Of a stretch of DNA of 64,000 bases, positions 53,201 through 56,140 are shown one piece after another (the first letter of the stretch is position 1; each line of letters starts with the position of its first letter). The DNA is from Paracyclopina nana (lineage: Eukaryota > Arthropoda > Copepoda > Cyclopoida > Cyclopettidae), in assembly GCA_019096065.1 (NCBI GenBank), contig JAGUCH010000001.1, positions 17,298,001-17,362,000 on the forward strand, given 5' to 3'. The translations under genes were made by a program, and so were the position numbers. The notes beneath the pieces are model-generated. The model saw only the letters and a list, made by a program, of their open reading frames with translations. It had not been told where the DNA came from and searched no databases.

Positions 53201-56140
53201 CAAGGTATTTTTGAAGTCTGGATTATTACCAAATGATCTGCAGCAAGTATTGTCATATGCTGACACAGTTATGCAATTTGCCAGAAATTTTGGGCAGGCA
53301 GGCACACGGTTCAGCTTACCAACTCTGGCGCATAATAGTGACAGAAATGCGGCCACCATTACTAATGTTTATGAACCGTTGGCGAACACTGAGCAGAGTG
53401 GAGACTTTGTCACTCAGGGAATAGTTGGGTATAAAGAAATGGACCCTACCCCTGAGGTCACATATCATATTGTGTCACGAAGCAAAAACGGATTCTTACT
53501 GCATGATAGGTATTTGACCCGCCGAAATGATCTAGTGTTTGTGTCTCGGGAAATACCCATCTATAGTGATTGCTTCGTTCATGACCATAATTTAACCGTG
53601 TGTGAAAACAAGGACTTTGACTTGACAGAAGGAGTCCAACACTGTGCTAAAGTACTTTTAGGGCTAGCTCTGGGTGACCCTTTTGACGCCTGTGAATTAG
53701 AGCCACTCAAAACTAACACGCTCACTGATGTGGGATGTGCTAATTATAAAGGGTTCTTAAATTTGGTCTCAAGTGCAATGATTAATAGGACTTGTTTAAA
53801 TGACTTCAAGAACTCGATGGTATTGGAACCAGGATCCTATCAGATCCTTAGCAATTGTAAGGTTTCCCTTGGAACTCAAAGTACTGGATACGAGGACTCT
53901 CCTTGGGAAAGTGATATGGTGAAGTTCTTTACAAAATTCCCTGAAGATGAACTTGGAGGTTTATTCAATAATTGGGAAATAATCCTGACGGTGAGCCTAT
54001 TGTCTGCAGCACTGGGATTCACGTGTATGGGCATATTGATTTGGAAAAGGCGGCGAGTATGCAGCCGATGTTATGATGATGGAGGCTATGTGAGACCTAA
54101 TACATCCCGCTCACGGCTTCGCTACAATAGAGGAGATCGCAAGAAAGATGCTGACCAAAATCAGCGCCTTACTGTGCGAATGAGTGGCCTGGGAGGCGCA
54201 ACGTTAGTATAATAACTGTATCAACCTTAATGTGATGTAAGCGATCAATGACACCTTTTTTATATTTTTAGAGCTTAAAATATTTCAAAAGCTGAAAAAG
54301 TTAGGGCCGGGGAATGATGGGCAATAAGTACATCATGTCTCTGGTGCACGTTACGACCAGAATAGGACTTGATTGGACCCCTCCAGTGGAACCTGTGGAA
54401 ACCGTGGAACCCGTGGAGCCACCAGAAGTCCGGAAGGTTGCCCATTCACCGCTACATCACTACCTCAAAATCACAAAACCTCCTTACTCAAAACCACTCC
54501 AAACACCCTTTTTCATCTCCTCCAACTCTCTTATTATTGCTGCTGCTGCTGCTGCTACCTATGCGATTCACCTGACCTTGAGTGGAGAAGTCGCTAGCCA
54601 TTGTGTGGAGGAGTTGCTAGCTGCTTCATAGAAGAGGACCTGCAGCTGCATAAGAACGGAGAGAAGCAGATGGAAGCTGATGGAACTTTCTGCAATGCAA
54701 CGAGTGGAGAAGAAGGAGAAGAGTCGGGGAGTTCGAGGGGGGACTTCAGAGAAACAAGACATGGACCGAGTGCACATGGCCCATTGAGTGAGCTCTGCCC
54801 TGCTATTGTCCCACCAAAGTTCTCCAAAGTGTGCTGAGGCATGAAGAAGATGGCCACAAGAATATTTACTGCAGTACTTAATTCTTTGTATTTGCTGCCA
54901 TTAATTTGTGTGGTGTTAAAAGCCGAGTGAATAAGACAACCTTGTTGAACTGAGTTTGACCATAACTTGTATAGAGGTATCCTGGGCAGTTATGCACCCT
55001 AGTCTGGGGCTGTTGAGGCCGTTGAGGACGTGGGTAGGAGGCCCGACCACTGGTCTACAGCACTGAAGCTTGCCATGTGATGTATCTCGCCATAGTTGGA
55101 GCACCGAGGCTGCGGCTTTGGGTCCAAGGCGGGTAGACATCCGGCCAGCACCCGGAGGCTGCGAACGGTACCGCGACCATGAAGCCGATGCTAACCATCC
55201 TAGGCTTCAGAGGGTGTGACCGTCGCACACCATCATTTTGATGGTTTATGATTTAGGAAAGGTCAAAAAAGCTTTAAAAATTGATAGATTGGGTCTTTAT
55301 CCAGCAGGAAAAGCTCAGACGAACTGATTTATGCCTTTTTCCGTTTGCTCCCAAGTGTTGCCTCAAAATTCCGCTAGGGCTCCTCTTCATCAAATATTTC
55401 ATCCAATGCCGTTGTTTACATGCTAAGAAGCTTAATTAGCCCTTAATTTTTCTACTCCTTCTTTGCTTAGAAGCCAGGAGCTGGAAATTGAAGTGCATTT
55501 CTCACTTTATAATAATGCTTTTTTCCAGTTTGACGACATTTTGGAATTTGGCTGGCAAGAGGTCAACCAAGGAACGAGGAACTTCATTCAGCAGAAAGTG
55601 GGTTAAGAAAGTTAATTTTTCCGCGAATGCTGATCTCTACTTAACCTGTTTTCAGCTGAATTGCTGCGGTTGGGATGGTCCCAAAGAGTTCGCGTACAAT
55701 TCCGAGCCCATCGATGACACTTGCTATGAAAACTCTAATTTTCTCAAGTCTCTAAAGCAAGAAGACTCATTCGCAGCCAAGAAAATGAAGCAGGTATAAA
55801 ATTATTTTCCCCCCTACATAATTATTTGATATAATTTAATAGGATGCTTGTGGGCCGAAACTTTTCTCGTGGTTCGAAGATAACAAGATTACTTGGGTAA
55901 CAATTTTGGCCTCGGTAGCCGCTTTGCAAGTCATGTGCATCGGCATCGCCATTTACATCTTGTCCAGAATCAAGAGACTGAAGAAACTGAGGTGAAATAA
56001 TTTTCGTAATAAGTTGACGCGCTTTAATTTTCTCATCTACTCGCAGAAATTCGCGGACGGCCTCGAAACGAAGATTGTACGACAATTCCTCGGATTCGAG
56101 TGGAACGAGCCACAATTTACATCATCACAACAGAATCTAA
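29264..56140 (+). CDS. Tetraspanin, host gene interrupted by a 23-kb intronic LTR element
   Basis: Four-pass membrane organiser protein. Seven coding exons, all GT-AG with matching phases: 29264-29323, 31740-31823, 31881-32057, 55529-55597, 55656-55793, 55843-55991, 56047-56140; about 256 residues. Exons 1-2 encode TM1; exon 3 encodes TM2 and TM3; exons 4-6 encode the large extracellular loop with the diagnostic CCG (NCCGWDGP) and further Cys residues; exon 6 encodes TM4 (WVTILASVAALQVMCIGIAIY) and a basic KRLKKLR tail. Intron 3 spans 32058-55528 but would be only about 400 bp without the LTR element and one copy of its target duplication. The element has the same orientation as the gene, so its LTR signals could truncate the host transcript. 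The reading frame itself is intact. The subfamily was not assigned. Confidence 0.88.
29493..29593 (+). repeat. Dispersed CTCGCAGGCTCG-type repeat, copy 3
   Basis: Second near-identical copy of the 28841-28943 repeat, in tetraspanin intron 1. It is bracketed by a duplicated AGTGAATTTTATTTGCATTT-type block (about 29448-29490 and 29604-29650), so the local sequence is a nested duplication. Confidence 0.75.
30817..30848 (+). repeat. Dispersed CTCGCAGGCTCG-type repeat, copy 4
   Basis: A short copy reading CAGTCCTCGCAGGCTCGGGC then TAGTAAA, in tetraspanin intron 1. It shares the core with the copies at 635, 28841 and 29493 but lacks their long 3' part. Confidence 0.5.
32163..32166. repeat. Target site duplication, left copy (TCAT)
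   Basis: TCAT lies immediately before the TG of the 5' LTR and is repeated immediately after the CA of the 3' LTR (55233-55236). A 4-bp duplication is normal for Ty3/gypsy-type integrases. Confidence 0.85.
32167..33084 (+). repeat. 5' long terminal repeat
   Basis: 918 bp from TGATGGGC to CACACCA, matching 54315-55232. It contains four near-tandem copies of a CCnGTGGAA word at about 32235-32269 and a (GCT)6 run at about 32391-32408. No convincing TATA box or AATAAA was identified, so the U3/R/U5 limits are unknown. A degenerate AATAAG lies near 32781. Confidence 0.95.
33088..33105 (+). promoter_or_regulatory. Primer-binding site, tRNA-Thr-like
   Basis: Three nt after the 5' LTR the sequence reads TGGAGGCCCCGGAGGGAT. 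Its reverse complement ends GGGGCCTCCA, which resembles the 3' end of eukaryotic tRNA-Thr (acceptor strand, U discriminator, CCA). The match further into the T-stem differs at about two positions from the vertebrate form I know, and the host tRNA sequence would decide it. Confidence 0.7.
34037..34043 (+). promoter_or_regulatory. Candidate major splice donor in the leader
   Basis: A GTGAGT hexamer starting at 34038 after AATAA. It is the best donor-like match I found in the leader. It could feed the acceptor-like sites placed just before the ATGs at 42877, 44961, 50789 and 52326. Confidence 0.4.
34212..34252 (+). promoter_or_regulatory. Two abutting perfect stem-loops upstream of gag
   Basis: 34212-34230 is a perfect palindrome, AATTCGGTA-T-TACCGAATT. 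It is followed directly by TAGTACAC-ACAGTA-GTGTACTA at 34231-34252, with 8-bp perfect arms and a 6-nt loop. The position, 90-130 nt before the gag ATG, is where dimer-linkage and packaging stem-loops sit in retroviruses. Confidence 0.7.
34267..34341 (+). repeat. 40-41-bp direct repeat ending at the gag start
   Basis: CGTGTGACTCCGT occurs at 34267-34279 and 34307-34319. AGATAAGAA occurs at 34292-34300 and 34333-34341, the second overlapping the A of the gag ATG. The two units differ only in the connecting sequence. Confidence 0.7.
34341..36905 (+). CDS. gag: Gag-like polyprotein
   Basis: 854 residues from an ATG in strong context (AAGATAAGAATGG). The C-terminus holds two zinc-knuckle-like clusters: CxxCxxxHxxxxC at residues about 800-812 and CxxCxxxHx7C at about 830-845, followed by a basic TRPARK tail, fitting a nucleocapsid. 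A Gln/Glu-rich helical stretch precedes them (about 735-780). The long N-terminal and middle part should contain matrix and capsid, but no motif is recognised by eye. It is longer than most Ty3/gypsy Gag proteins. The stop codon overlaps the next ORF's ATG in TAATG. The role as the structural protein of the particle is inferred from position and zinc knuckles. Confidence 0.85.
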   Translation: MANQDSRITGPTLAEEVTKVKDRLLQHLGISEDTFQGYLSQCHPNGTSRTVLQRFLPHVAYPEALEFVTVTPAQIAAVWDRTRIVIVPREPIRPLDDHITAIIRTMPLKDPVGQVVNVVKYIDALDPNSLTSTTCALLCICFGLDEFLTRIEEKKDLQRIQEVDGSSMTYAMSGTHEMVATLISRNWLKIRAFGDGFSIVARLYGLQIDYFLNEPLNLKPQKTSGQSVHFPNNETSNAVPDMSSIASPPGTNHHEFTTGVDLNGQNKSVLTSTKMNPRDLHNLTNSVTLPPMEVVHRMVQKMLSGGHLNIQELNTVKAYYTKMHDASTANKIIASAQITAKHMVGAKVESIFSKNLERTLSIVDAATKERMVPETDVIYDESAPISERLKLINTDEIKDVESARRVILQMVDPNLSSGKKLIEMQKLFSVLSTRDEFTSLQKQILAEGYLKTPEISVAAGVSADTSRSIYDPTTMRGYIAAPTNGHVKYASSQSMKEIRHKYTKKFDLHSSSLTAENIINFLDYMANEAGRQHWSHAALLTAMCEASSQNTSEYFKGMAGEGKDGMELLWQDIFNYTQFVRKEDPYFLIQEMIRKPTECFTATLKAILRLRMKIHSTTIGDGGDAHAVSEAISDGFALLGRHWPQNYQSLVNKYNDYLLRANIPARSLHAYNIMMNLIGSDLGTYVPRDVDRAHKEERLPMVPNMRAKPRIAMVEATEEEVLDSASTMSAASGRSQRSAKIINELQSELARANFELSRQAVEVAMMKAESPSEKINRLGKTFNIDTSKLPEGNPLQTNGCLFCNQLHYATQCTNYPNTNLTSIRNDGTLCPLCKGLHLEFRGEQCWKTRPARKQ
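36905..38374 (+). CDS. pro: Membrane-anchored retropepsin-like aspartic protease ORF
   Basis: 489 residues starting at the ATG inside TAATG, in the -1 frame relative to gag. Catalytic motif ALFDSGA, with D197-S-G-A, and a downstream hydrophobic LLMIGNSLL match the retropepsin fold; DSG in place of DTG occurs in many retroelements. Two hydrophobic segments lie at about residues 77-97 and 102-120, upstream of the catalytic domain, with few charges, so the enzyme may be anchored in a membrane. An acidic stretch (DSDSDEDDD) follows near 355. The C-terminal part has the spacer-like sequence often found between protease and RT. The frame ends at TAA 38372-38374, just after the pol frame opens at 38367. 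Confidence 0.82.
   Translation: MGPSTKTPNKNDKDSYILPSFMRGECNKEVGRAYFDYLKEQSVKNAEIMTRGSEDKKALVLAIRGRKSRFVHQHTMTVIEISIILFAITICQYCLFGWDYWPITVICSGAIIALWYYLVKGSTSDEQKTCSNDGIVTHLASVNANEAEPVTHFEPLPNPELEDDVLSIYSLKLHNVCERYFIPVEITGKIRLHALFDSGAMVQIISRTLVKLIEDKIGYTLPRVETNYVIKNFNGEEFPGNEAVSIQVAFGNRVLIRQAVFLVSDCDTLLMIGNSLLVDNNVRMTSKDGKHFMDFPGKSKHKKIPLLLSKEAFYPVAINEGITLLPGEEVTTMASLPHDLPVISNDIQIDSDSDEDDDLGRTHHQRNVYSGLVDKYLNFMPSNEYRGVTSEGALTAVTRKGTFPVNIGNNTEDPIYLNAHAVIGRARIVKKQKFKSTVAAHVANISLKALEHEMESCYCNYLDSHVIVQFTDINGLSLLICIFSMPMSH
38367..42833 (+). CDS. pol: Pol: reverse transcriptase, RNase H, integrase
   Basis: Open from 38367 (after TGA 38364-38366) to TAG 42831; the first in-frame ATG is only at 38481. 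Because it lies +1 to the protease frame with an 8-nt overlap, it is probably made by +1 frameshifting near the CAT TAA stop. Residues counted from 38391: about 1-370 unrecognised extension with an HGCSCKPC cluster; RT with YVDD at 562-565 and the connection-like KFIGMTNW, typical of Ty3/gypsy; RNase H with D730, E773, D799; integrase with a His/Cys zinc-binding region ending CMHC, and catalytic D1149, D1210, E1250. D-to-E spacing is 39 residues, longer than the usual 35. Makes and integrates the proviral DNA. All catalytic residues are present. Confidence 0.92.
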   Translation, partial: AIKGSHKPLISRKGNYVFISANQSDGYEEITDVIISKFMKREKWDELPWAVIVPGHKLLSGEQKRIVIKMNMMVDKLKVVWLKYKYICPPCMTIALCPIESYLNGMDRVIITMMIHEYENYPLAYQRNELDKYFELNVLGAHGIMFKLSNNVELIFHVPSEHAENIGYLTTLMYIIIGQLRYQNVADDVWIRTLMDGDVHVGDPLCMATTAALLVLSGLQMYPDDLTKEDIKTKFGKFIPFVLEPHGCSCKPCLAKNMGIKVPLKSFTTIYEGPIVDTSVRQTVLKSPSELDLVSASLELSKDERNNQKLYDEVYNLLLKFPSEFDPLRVLNGVAGYTFPLKPETILSMDLEHIPDEVREDFRDLLIEYKTIFSEDPRSYRLWNVEPMKFQLKDDKPLVPKVFNMSEYETTQVDRKIALMLSSGLIEIVDKSLNRYSACPCFLTSRPNDEKLPMKQRKPRLLVDLTSFNKNLIFTTSEHIVPPIPTLLGMLSNSCLMSSFDVTSGYDNLPVDSDSADMCCFAVTSPRSIYRSVFLKSKSCLQGIAIAPRMFAELLQQALNPEILPFTCVYVDDLVVACKNLGKPRPATLDDYIRHLGDLRKLFQSLKDLNALLQIKKTQLGVKEATVLGHLISIDENGIMTMRMPDKFRSAFDDFPIPTTKKQLQKFIGMTNWLSQYCPNMATYTAPLLDVLQTAQGKTGKFTFTAFQEKCFYKVIDEIKTGMSLALPRFKEGYLVVDSGVISTSALLMEVNEDGKAVCVGAHSARFPLSVCLSYHSFQREALGVLTMINHFKSILFAYERLVIVTDCLSIASVLASSFTGKDAFTHRLAARIYSLPVAWKLRAVPRTEVEVVDVLLNKYHQTPEGETIFYAPYSIAGQVTKDIYANKYPLPDAIKDKVLTTQELLTHVYDTLVNSGTMSKTLLQKRLHCLNDKWVDMIGTKPPFVHDDTSTLLQAKHDDDEFLEDEILSKLSHSFHGEADFDSPVNHIENNLRVDTVTVKRRISPHLPGITRNLLIKLQQNCEETQKIINLIMLSPPEKVPLDVAVKYRVLDGALLVIRKNVKLPFSVATNTKVYMSMPNCVYLMACIHLLHNHLGSKKTNTLFTHSMYSTYSARISRIIMGACMHCALYRQANTRFVGKGRFRIPTQPWELVMIDLAKFDDTLVKGSSAKDLLVFVDVYSKMIIAKPLLDAKYKQVANAMEEVISLFGVPKTLLADNGAQLTTNKALQRLVDRYKIKELCHYRTLSPYKHSNAYAENAIRIIRSALVLNSNSYNMRLCDVFKTSIYAINNRPLTYLAYTDDKGVKITPTPFSLFFDKMPFYHLGRDVFEILSESEDKIHKAEWRQRMREYDLEEQFHLEKMKATERPSFKPEIGSLVLVIKHPINKQRYKFMDDLFEVIDIGQHSTVTVKPYLYDGLTREVSLDHVKLYRFHELYRFLPEKLSNLLKRPYTPEEILRKKARNEVIEFLEGAALKVMIIVCGSYKGL
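42877..44880 (+). CDS. Retroelement accessory ORF 4, disordered Pro-rich protein with internal duplication
   Basis: 668 residues from ATG 42877. The frame is open from 42808, overlaps the pol 3' end, and is +1 to it. A splice-acceptor-like TTGATTTCACAG ends at 42867, 9 nt before the ATG, so a spliced mRNA or reinitiation are both possible. An N-terminal helical, charged segment is followed by a long Pro/Ser/Glu-rich region with low predicted order. Near nucleotides 44148-44235 and 44461-44550 a 30-residue block is repeated: P-hydrophobic-R-x-LP, then LRxRK, then YR-x-LAG-x-R-x-Y. The C-terminal 100 residues are again charged and helical. I recognise no family. Position after integrase and the basic repeats would suit a nucleic-acid-binding or assembly role, but that is speculation. 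Confidence 0.7.
   Translation: MDTEPSAIHQTYKRSGSILMQKAASLFKPSDILRIQEENKQLVQKQWEQYDRKKLEEKYLADNAGNNILHKEASDSLSDTGTDDFIEQAIALSANTGPNEAFYEDMLALSQRGPPTFAEMAQQERLYPNLPSVKPDHISTPDRSNVSEGTLAGVSPVKWAFRGQYRDQCVPDIPESPEKYHTPDQSMSATPNKDNDNIEEIVEKAASFIAPSKFDTDLESLSAGLESMQLALPTDPFGGNTHDDENESSDSDDTTTIYYTARKNLRRTPLTKSIKQNVQKAIDIVRRQLELSPRKRPPSPPIDNPMEGPSAPKPEIYGAEGGEPQVRYTIMKSPVRQPDLQPRNSELPNAGVPQTVPSTNVLEHFSAKVTPLGDLAMTENEHLAHPSTPEVTHPTVRLTSPVVPQPGTQKPPEAAVRAPYEPEKLSPLRFLPHNLRRRKNVNYRSLAGLREYNKNNVPAGPPAIVQPDPLEALTRPEAALTAEQNTSPLQNVQQLLDQPSSSAATPIAGSKEPESSAAVQPTVEPEISEPTPIRILPRRQLRERKETVDYRELAGIRKYGKEKSKAGKAQKYFPNIPRIAPLDREEKEFARVRFTNTNQRPDQKERELLEEVIPNWKLNKNMAAVHDYIQFLKATGMDHQDDSNINEMKKLRLTYDELYKLAFKKFK
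44961..45263 (+). CDS. Small sense ORF 5a of the retroelement
   Basis: 100 residues from an ATG in strong context (CCAAAATGG), 6 nt after an excellent acceptor-like CTTTACTTTGTCAG (ends 44954). Cys-containing and basic, with no recognised family. An overlapping ORF in the -1 frame (45230-45469) continues protein-like sequence. A GTATGT donor-like site at 45201 and TTTTTACAG acceptor-like site ending 45342 lie inside, but joining them gives a stop at once. Whether the two ORFs form one product is unresolved. Confidence 0.5.
   Translation: MGAPFYQPSAPKIILCNTSCGLQVVRLTKRSYNTNGQYNFACPSVIYDIHKGNDKLLKNTLTARKRLTKHTFCSSLAVLKVCIKMMENDGCHKALDLDFL
45230..45469 (+). CDS. Small sense ORF 5b of the retroelement
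   Basis: 79 residues, overlapping the end of ORF 5a by 34 nt in the -1 frame. Composition is protein-like, ending with an aromatic and basic tail (YYYSRR). A poly(A) signal AATAAA follows at 45490. It may be the C-terminal half of the ORF 5a product after frameshifting, or a separate protein, or chance. Confidence 0.35.
   Translation: MPQGIGFGLPLRLVQPFNKPNLACFDKINEVCVGSFYSIDIDGTNNFVLFPDKYRCKSRVDRYLHVLAPYYYSRRSSLR
45490..45495 (+). terminator. Sense-strand polyadenylation signal after ORF 5a/5b
   Basis: AATAAA about 20 nt after the ORF 5b stop, at the boundary where coding switches to the minus strand. If used it would also end genomic transcripts early, so its activity is uncertain. Confidence 0.35.
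45569..46104 (-). CDS. Antisense gene C of the retroelement, two coding exons (tentative)
   Basis: On the minus strand, an untranslated exon ending CAG before GTAAGTATG (46471/46470) could join the acceptor TCCCTTTTTAG at 46105, placing ATG 46100 four nt into the next exon. That frame is open to about 45906. A further strong acceptor CTCATTTCAG precedes 45862 and an open frame runs to 45569, with Cys residues (YCEGYC) and N-glycosylation sequons (NTS, NHS, NIT), as in a secreted or envelope-type ectodomain. The donor joining the two coding exons is not certain: the only phase-compatible one seen is a weak GTATCG. No minus-strand AATAAA was found nearby. Function unknown. Confidence 0.45.
46105..46545 (-). 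promoter_or_regulatory. Candidate promoter, first exon and intron of antisense gene C
   Basis: TATATATA at 46538-46545, next to a run of ten or more C on the minus strand, lies about 70 nt upstream of the donor CAG/GTAAGTATG at 46471/46470. A start about 30 nt after the TATA box would give a short untranslated exon of about 40 nt. The intron would be 46105-46470, which reads non-coding. Confidence 0.4.
46808..47950 (+). repeat. Five dispersed copies of a 20-22-bp motif
   Basis: Consensus TCAAGGCCGAGCTGGAATGC, often preceded by GCA and followed by AGRGCTATAAT. Copies at about 46808-46830, 47692-47713, 47728-47750, 47840-47863 and 47929-47950, each with one to three differences, in an otherwise non-repetitive stretch. 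They lie between antisense genes. Protein-binding sites, RNA structures or relics of a decayed tandem array are all possible. Confidence 0.7.
47265..47498 (-). CDS. Antisense small hydrophobic ORF (tentative exon)
   Basis: About 77 codons on the minus strand encoding one or two strongly hydrophobic segments, with a run of Ile/Leu/Val over the last 35 residues. No ATG starts it, but the acceptor-like TTTCTCACATGTCAG near 47540 lies in the open frame, so it may be a last exon. The stop codon overlaps an AATAAA poly(A) signal (47261-47266), an economical arrangement that favours a real 3' end. The upstream exon was not found. It could encode a small membrane protein; chance is the alternative. 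Confidence 0.35.
   Translation of the reverse strand: MFSITQILHQKRGESCGDCKIAEFHHLFYLTICLIFVHFEPFHLLVHLAVISGIIITLVILILLTLMQRFILFLVLA
47500..48180. other. Non-coding spacer in the antisense block
   Basis: No convincing ORF on either strand. It contains four of the five copies of the 20-22-bp dispersed motif. Confidence 0.5.
48194..48903 (-). CDS. Antisense gene B: spliced single-pass membrane protein with alternative acceptors
   Basis: Exon 1 48903-48877 (9 codons, ATG 48903), exon 2 48805-48647, exon 3 from 48570 or 48588 to a TAG at 48364-48366, then a further GTAAGT donor at 48364 and an acceptor TTATCTTTTGCAG before 48302. AATAAA lies at 48194-48199. The donors of exons 1 and 2 are GTAAGT, all in phase 0. 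With the acceptor at 48570 the product is about 130 residues: short N-terminus, Pro/Ala/Thr-rich ectodomain with a CPPC, a hydrophobic segment (ATYYVVVLPALVWV) and a basic tail. With the acceptor 18 nt earlier, a TAG enters after five codons and the membrane segment is lost. Splicing of the last intron would make TAA at the junction, leaving the protein unchanged. GC-rich, unlike gag and pol. No family recognised. Confidence 0.72.
48904..49074 (-). promoter_or_regulatory. Intergenic spacer before antisense gene B
   Basis: 170 bp between the poly(A) signal of antisense gene A and the ATG of gene B. An AATAAAAAGAGG-like A/T element lies at about 48985-49000 on the minus strand and could serve as a TATA-like box. 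Nothing else is apparent. Confidence 0.3.
49080..50424 (-). CDS. Antisense gene A: three-exon single-pass membrane protein, 304 aa
   Basis: Coding exons 50424-50056, 49988-49653 and 49584-49375, all phase 0. Donors are GTAAGT and GTAAGG; acceptors are CACCTCTTCCTTACAG and CACCTTTTCAG. AATAAA follows at 49080-49085. The exon 1 frame reads a Thr/Pro/Glu-rich extracellular-type region of about 90 residues and then the first half of a membrane segment (VMGWIGLGASIGMAL). Exon 2 starts with its second half (ILLGMLVYFCVW), so the helix is only complete after splicing, strong support for the intron. The tail is basic (SRWCRRF), then Pro-rich, and exon 3 is Arg-rich then acidic. The ATG sits after an in-frame stop, and an acceptor-like CTTTTCTAG occurs 27 nt upstream, so an untranslated exon is possible. 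No signal peptide is obvious. No family recognised. Confidence 0.82.
50425..50788. promoter_or_regulatory. Divergent promoter region between antisense gene A and sense ORF 6
   Basis: A palindromic TTATAAG at about 50615-50621 reads as TATA on both strands. On the minus strand a TCATCGTC initiator-like site lies about 30 nt downstream, 160 nt before the gene A ATG. On the plus strand TATAAAAAG at 50747-50755 lies about 30 nt before ACAGT at 50778-50782 and just before ATG 50789. An acceptor-like CGGCCTTACAG ends at 50775, so splicing is an alternative route to the same ATG. Confidence 0.5.
50789..52087 (+). CDS. Retroelement ORF 6, unknown 432-458-aa protein
   Basis: The frame is open from ATG 50711 (458 residues). 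I prefer the internal ATG 50789 (432 residues) because a TATA-like box and an acceptor-like site both lie between the two. An acidic, Ser/Glu-rich N-terminal 110 residues is followed by a compact central region with beta-rich composition and several Pro/Tyr motifs (about residues 150-370), then a basic Arg/Lys stretch (KPRRGPRLYADVARGRPFG) and a short helical C-terminus. No signal peptide or membrane segment. Order before env is like regulatory or accessory genes of complex retroviruses, but no family is recognised. Confidence 0.7.
   Translation: MSDSLNSLDNLRMSLITESMEGESALVSMMETDKTGEFNEQEVSELLKDDEPVMDRNMPAVNIENQAQNQTTRHQDQEEPLEVPLERVSSSLGYPLPFEDLIRPPHMEGLQAYAREASRTRATIQQHYDASLLKIATKEVMTVGKEVPFDLTIRINGEPYERTEPRRPLKVKNFDCIELIIEPVSKGGEIPDFLVIFPMLDNLPVYNLPDKMEYDENVHKLANVRSWSAVQSPTAVGYYVHGIRGQGGAQLPVVVSKHYTKRGCIQIMPTLDSSFWDPRMFHDLTSPYLQLYVGPPSCLNNGVAQAPRKLDVKIDMTALLPTMVAQFVDRAIGTYPQCVRYTAGARPQKLAAFVEKSWQQKPRRGPRLYADVARGRPFGAGTNGPDILHAKRSKVDKNKERVNYLLQAKMEEMTPSDIKVFTEAINGFVGQF
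52260..52270 (+). promoter_or_regulatory. TATA-like element before env
   Basis: GGTTTATAAGG at 52260-52270, 56 nt before the env ATG. An acceptor-like TTTCTGATCAG ending at 52309 lies between it and the ATG. Only one of the two, if either, need be used. Confidence 0.35.
52326..54212 (+). CDS. env: Envelope-like type I membrane glycoprotein
   Basis: 628 residues. N-terminal signal peptide (about 1-18, with a LVFILTLLG core), a large ectodomain with about 15 Cys and N-glycosylation sequons (for example NTT, NLT, NRT), a single membrane helix at about 551-573 (starting EIILTVSLLSAALGF) and a roughly 55-residue basic tail rich in Arg. The position directly before the 3' LTR and this topology fit a retroviral envelope protein that would allow transfer between cells. 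I could not place it in a known fusion-protein class: no obvious RxxR site followed by a fusion peptide is seen. The reading frame has no break. It may have been acquired from another virus. Confidence 0.8.
   Translation: MLFELVFILTLLGSGTWGLSNYPNTQFVLDEALCHSGHALVPVRVVHHPRMVKKAMVLDTKDYSGLLQSTIGVLNNIDTVVKEVKDKEDLVHIGNMLAVGEESTPNTIDKACSKRQGFVPFAPKTYEDMDVFLELLRYTAKESPLATKVTLCAKFRIVNEVPMSLDGKTTFPQVGYEKKPDDEIIAGYPCITGYFTVGQGPRTMTSVKAHAPHSDGKATICVQNDFVITHKDFVKSELSGRKSFLEKAYNAVMALAESGKSTKFTDGMIANTTPLRVPPKVSLAFRLLKGFSKVFLKSGLLPNDLQQVLSYADTVMQFARNFGQAGTRFSLPTLAHNSDRNAATITNVYEPLANTEQSGDFVTQGIVGYKEMDPTPEVTYHIVSRSKNGFLLHDRYLTRRNDLVFVSREIPIYSDCFVHDHNLTVCENKDFDLTEGVQHCAKVLLGLALGDPFDACELEPLKTNTLTDVGCANYKGFLNLVSSAMINRTCLNDFKNSMVLEPGSYQILSNCKVSLGTQSTGYEDSPWESDMVKFFTKFPEDELGGLFNNWEIILTVSLLSAALGFTCMGILIWKRRRVCSRCYDDGGYVRPNTSRSRLRYNRGDRKKDADQNQRLTVRMSGLGGATLV
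54301..54314 (+). promoter_or_regulatory. Candidate polypurine tract
   Basis: AGGGCCGGGGAA immediately before the 3' LTR. It is purine-rich but interrupted by CC, so a weaker tract than usual. Position is the main support. Confidence 0.4.
54315..55232 (+). repeat. 3' long terminal repeat
   Basis: 918 bp, same sequence as 32167-33084 on block-by-block reading, including the (GCT)6 run. Identity between the LTRs implies little time since insertion, since they are made from one template at integration. Confidence 0.95.
55233..55236. repeat. Target site duplication, right copy (TCAT)
   Basis: TCAT directly after the 3' LTR, pairing with 32163-32166. The pre-insertion intron would read AAGCTTCATTTTGATGG here. 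Confidence 0.85.

Larger units (their letters stand above)
32167..55232 (+). mobile_element. Giant env-bearing LTR retroelement / endogenous retrovirus-like provirus, 23,066 bp
   Basis: Bounded by two 918-bp direct repeats (offset exactly 22,148 bp, no indel, no mismatch found by eye) that begin TG, end CA and are flanked by TCAT. The internal region is about 21.2 kb, several times longer than usual for Ty3/gypsy elements. Sense-strand order: leader, gag, protease, pol, an extra 668-aa ORF, small ORFs, a 432-458-aa ORF, envelope-like ORF. Between 45.5 and 50.6 kb a block of genes lies on the opposite strand, at least two with introns. The long sense ORFs are open along their full length, so the copy may be recent and possibly functional. 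RT and integrase motifs point to a divergent Ty3/gypsy (Metaviridae-like) lineage; I do not recognise a described family with this gene content. Confidence 0.93.
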
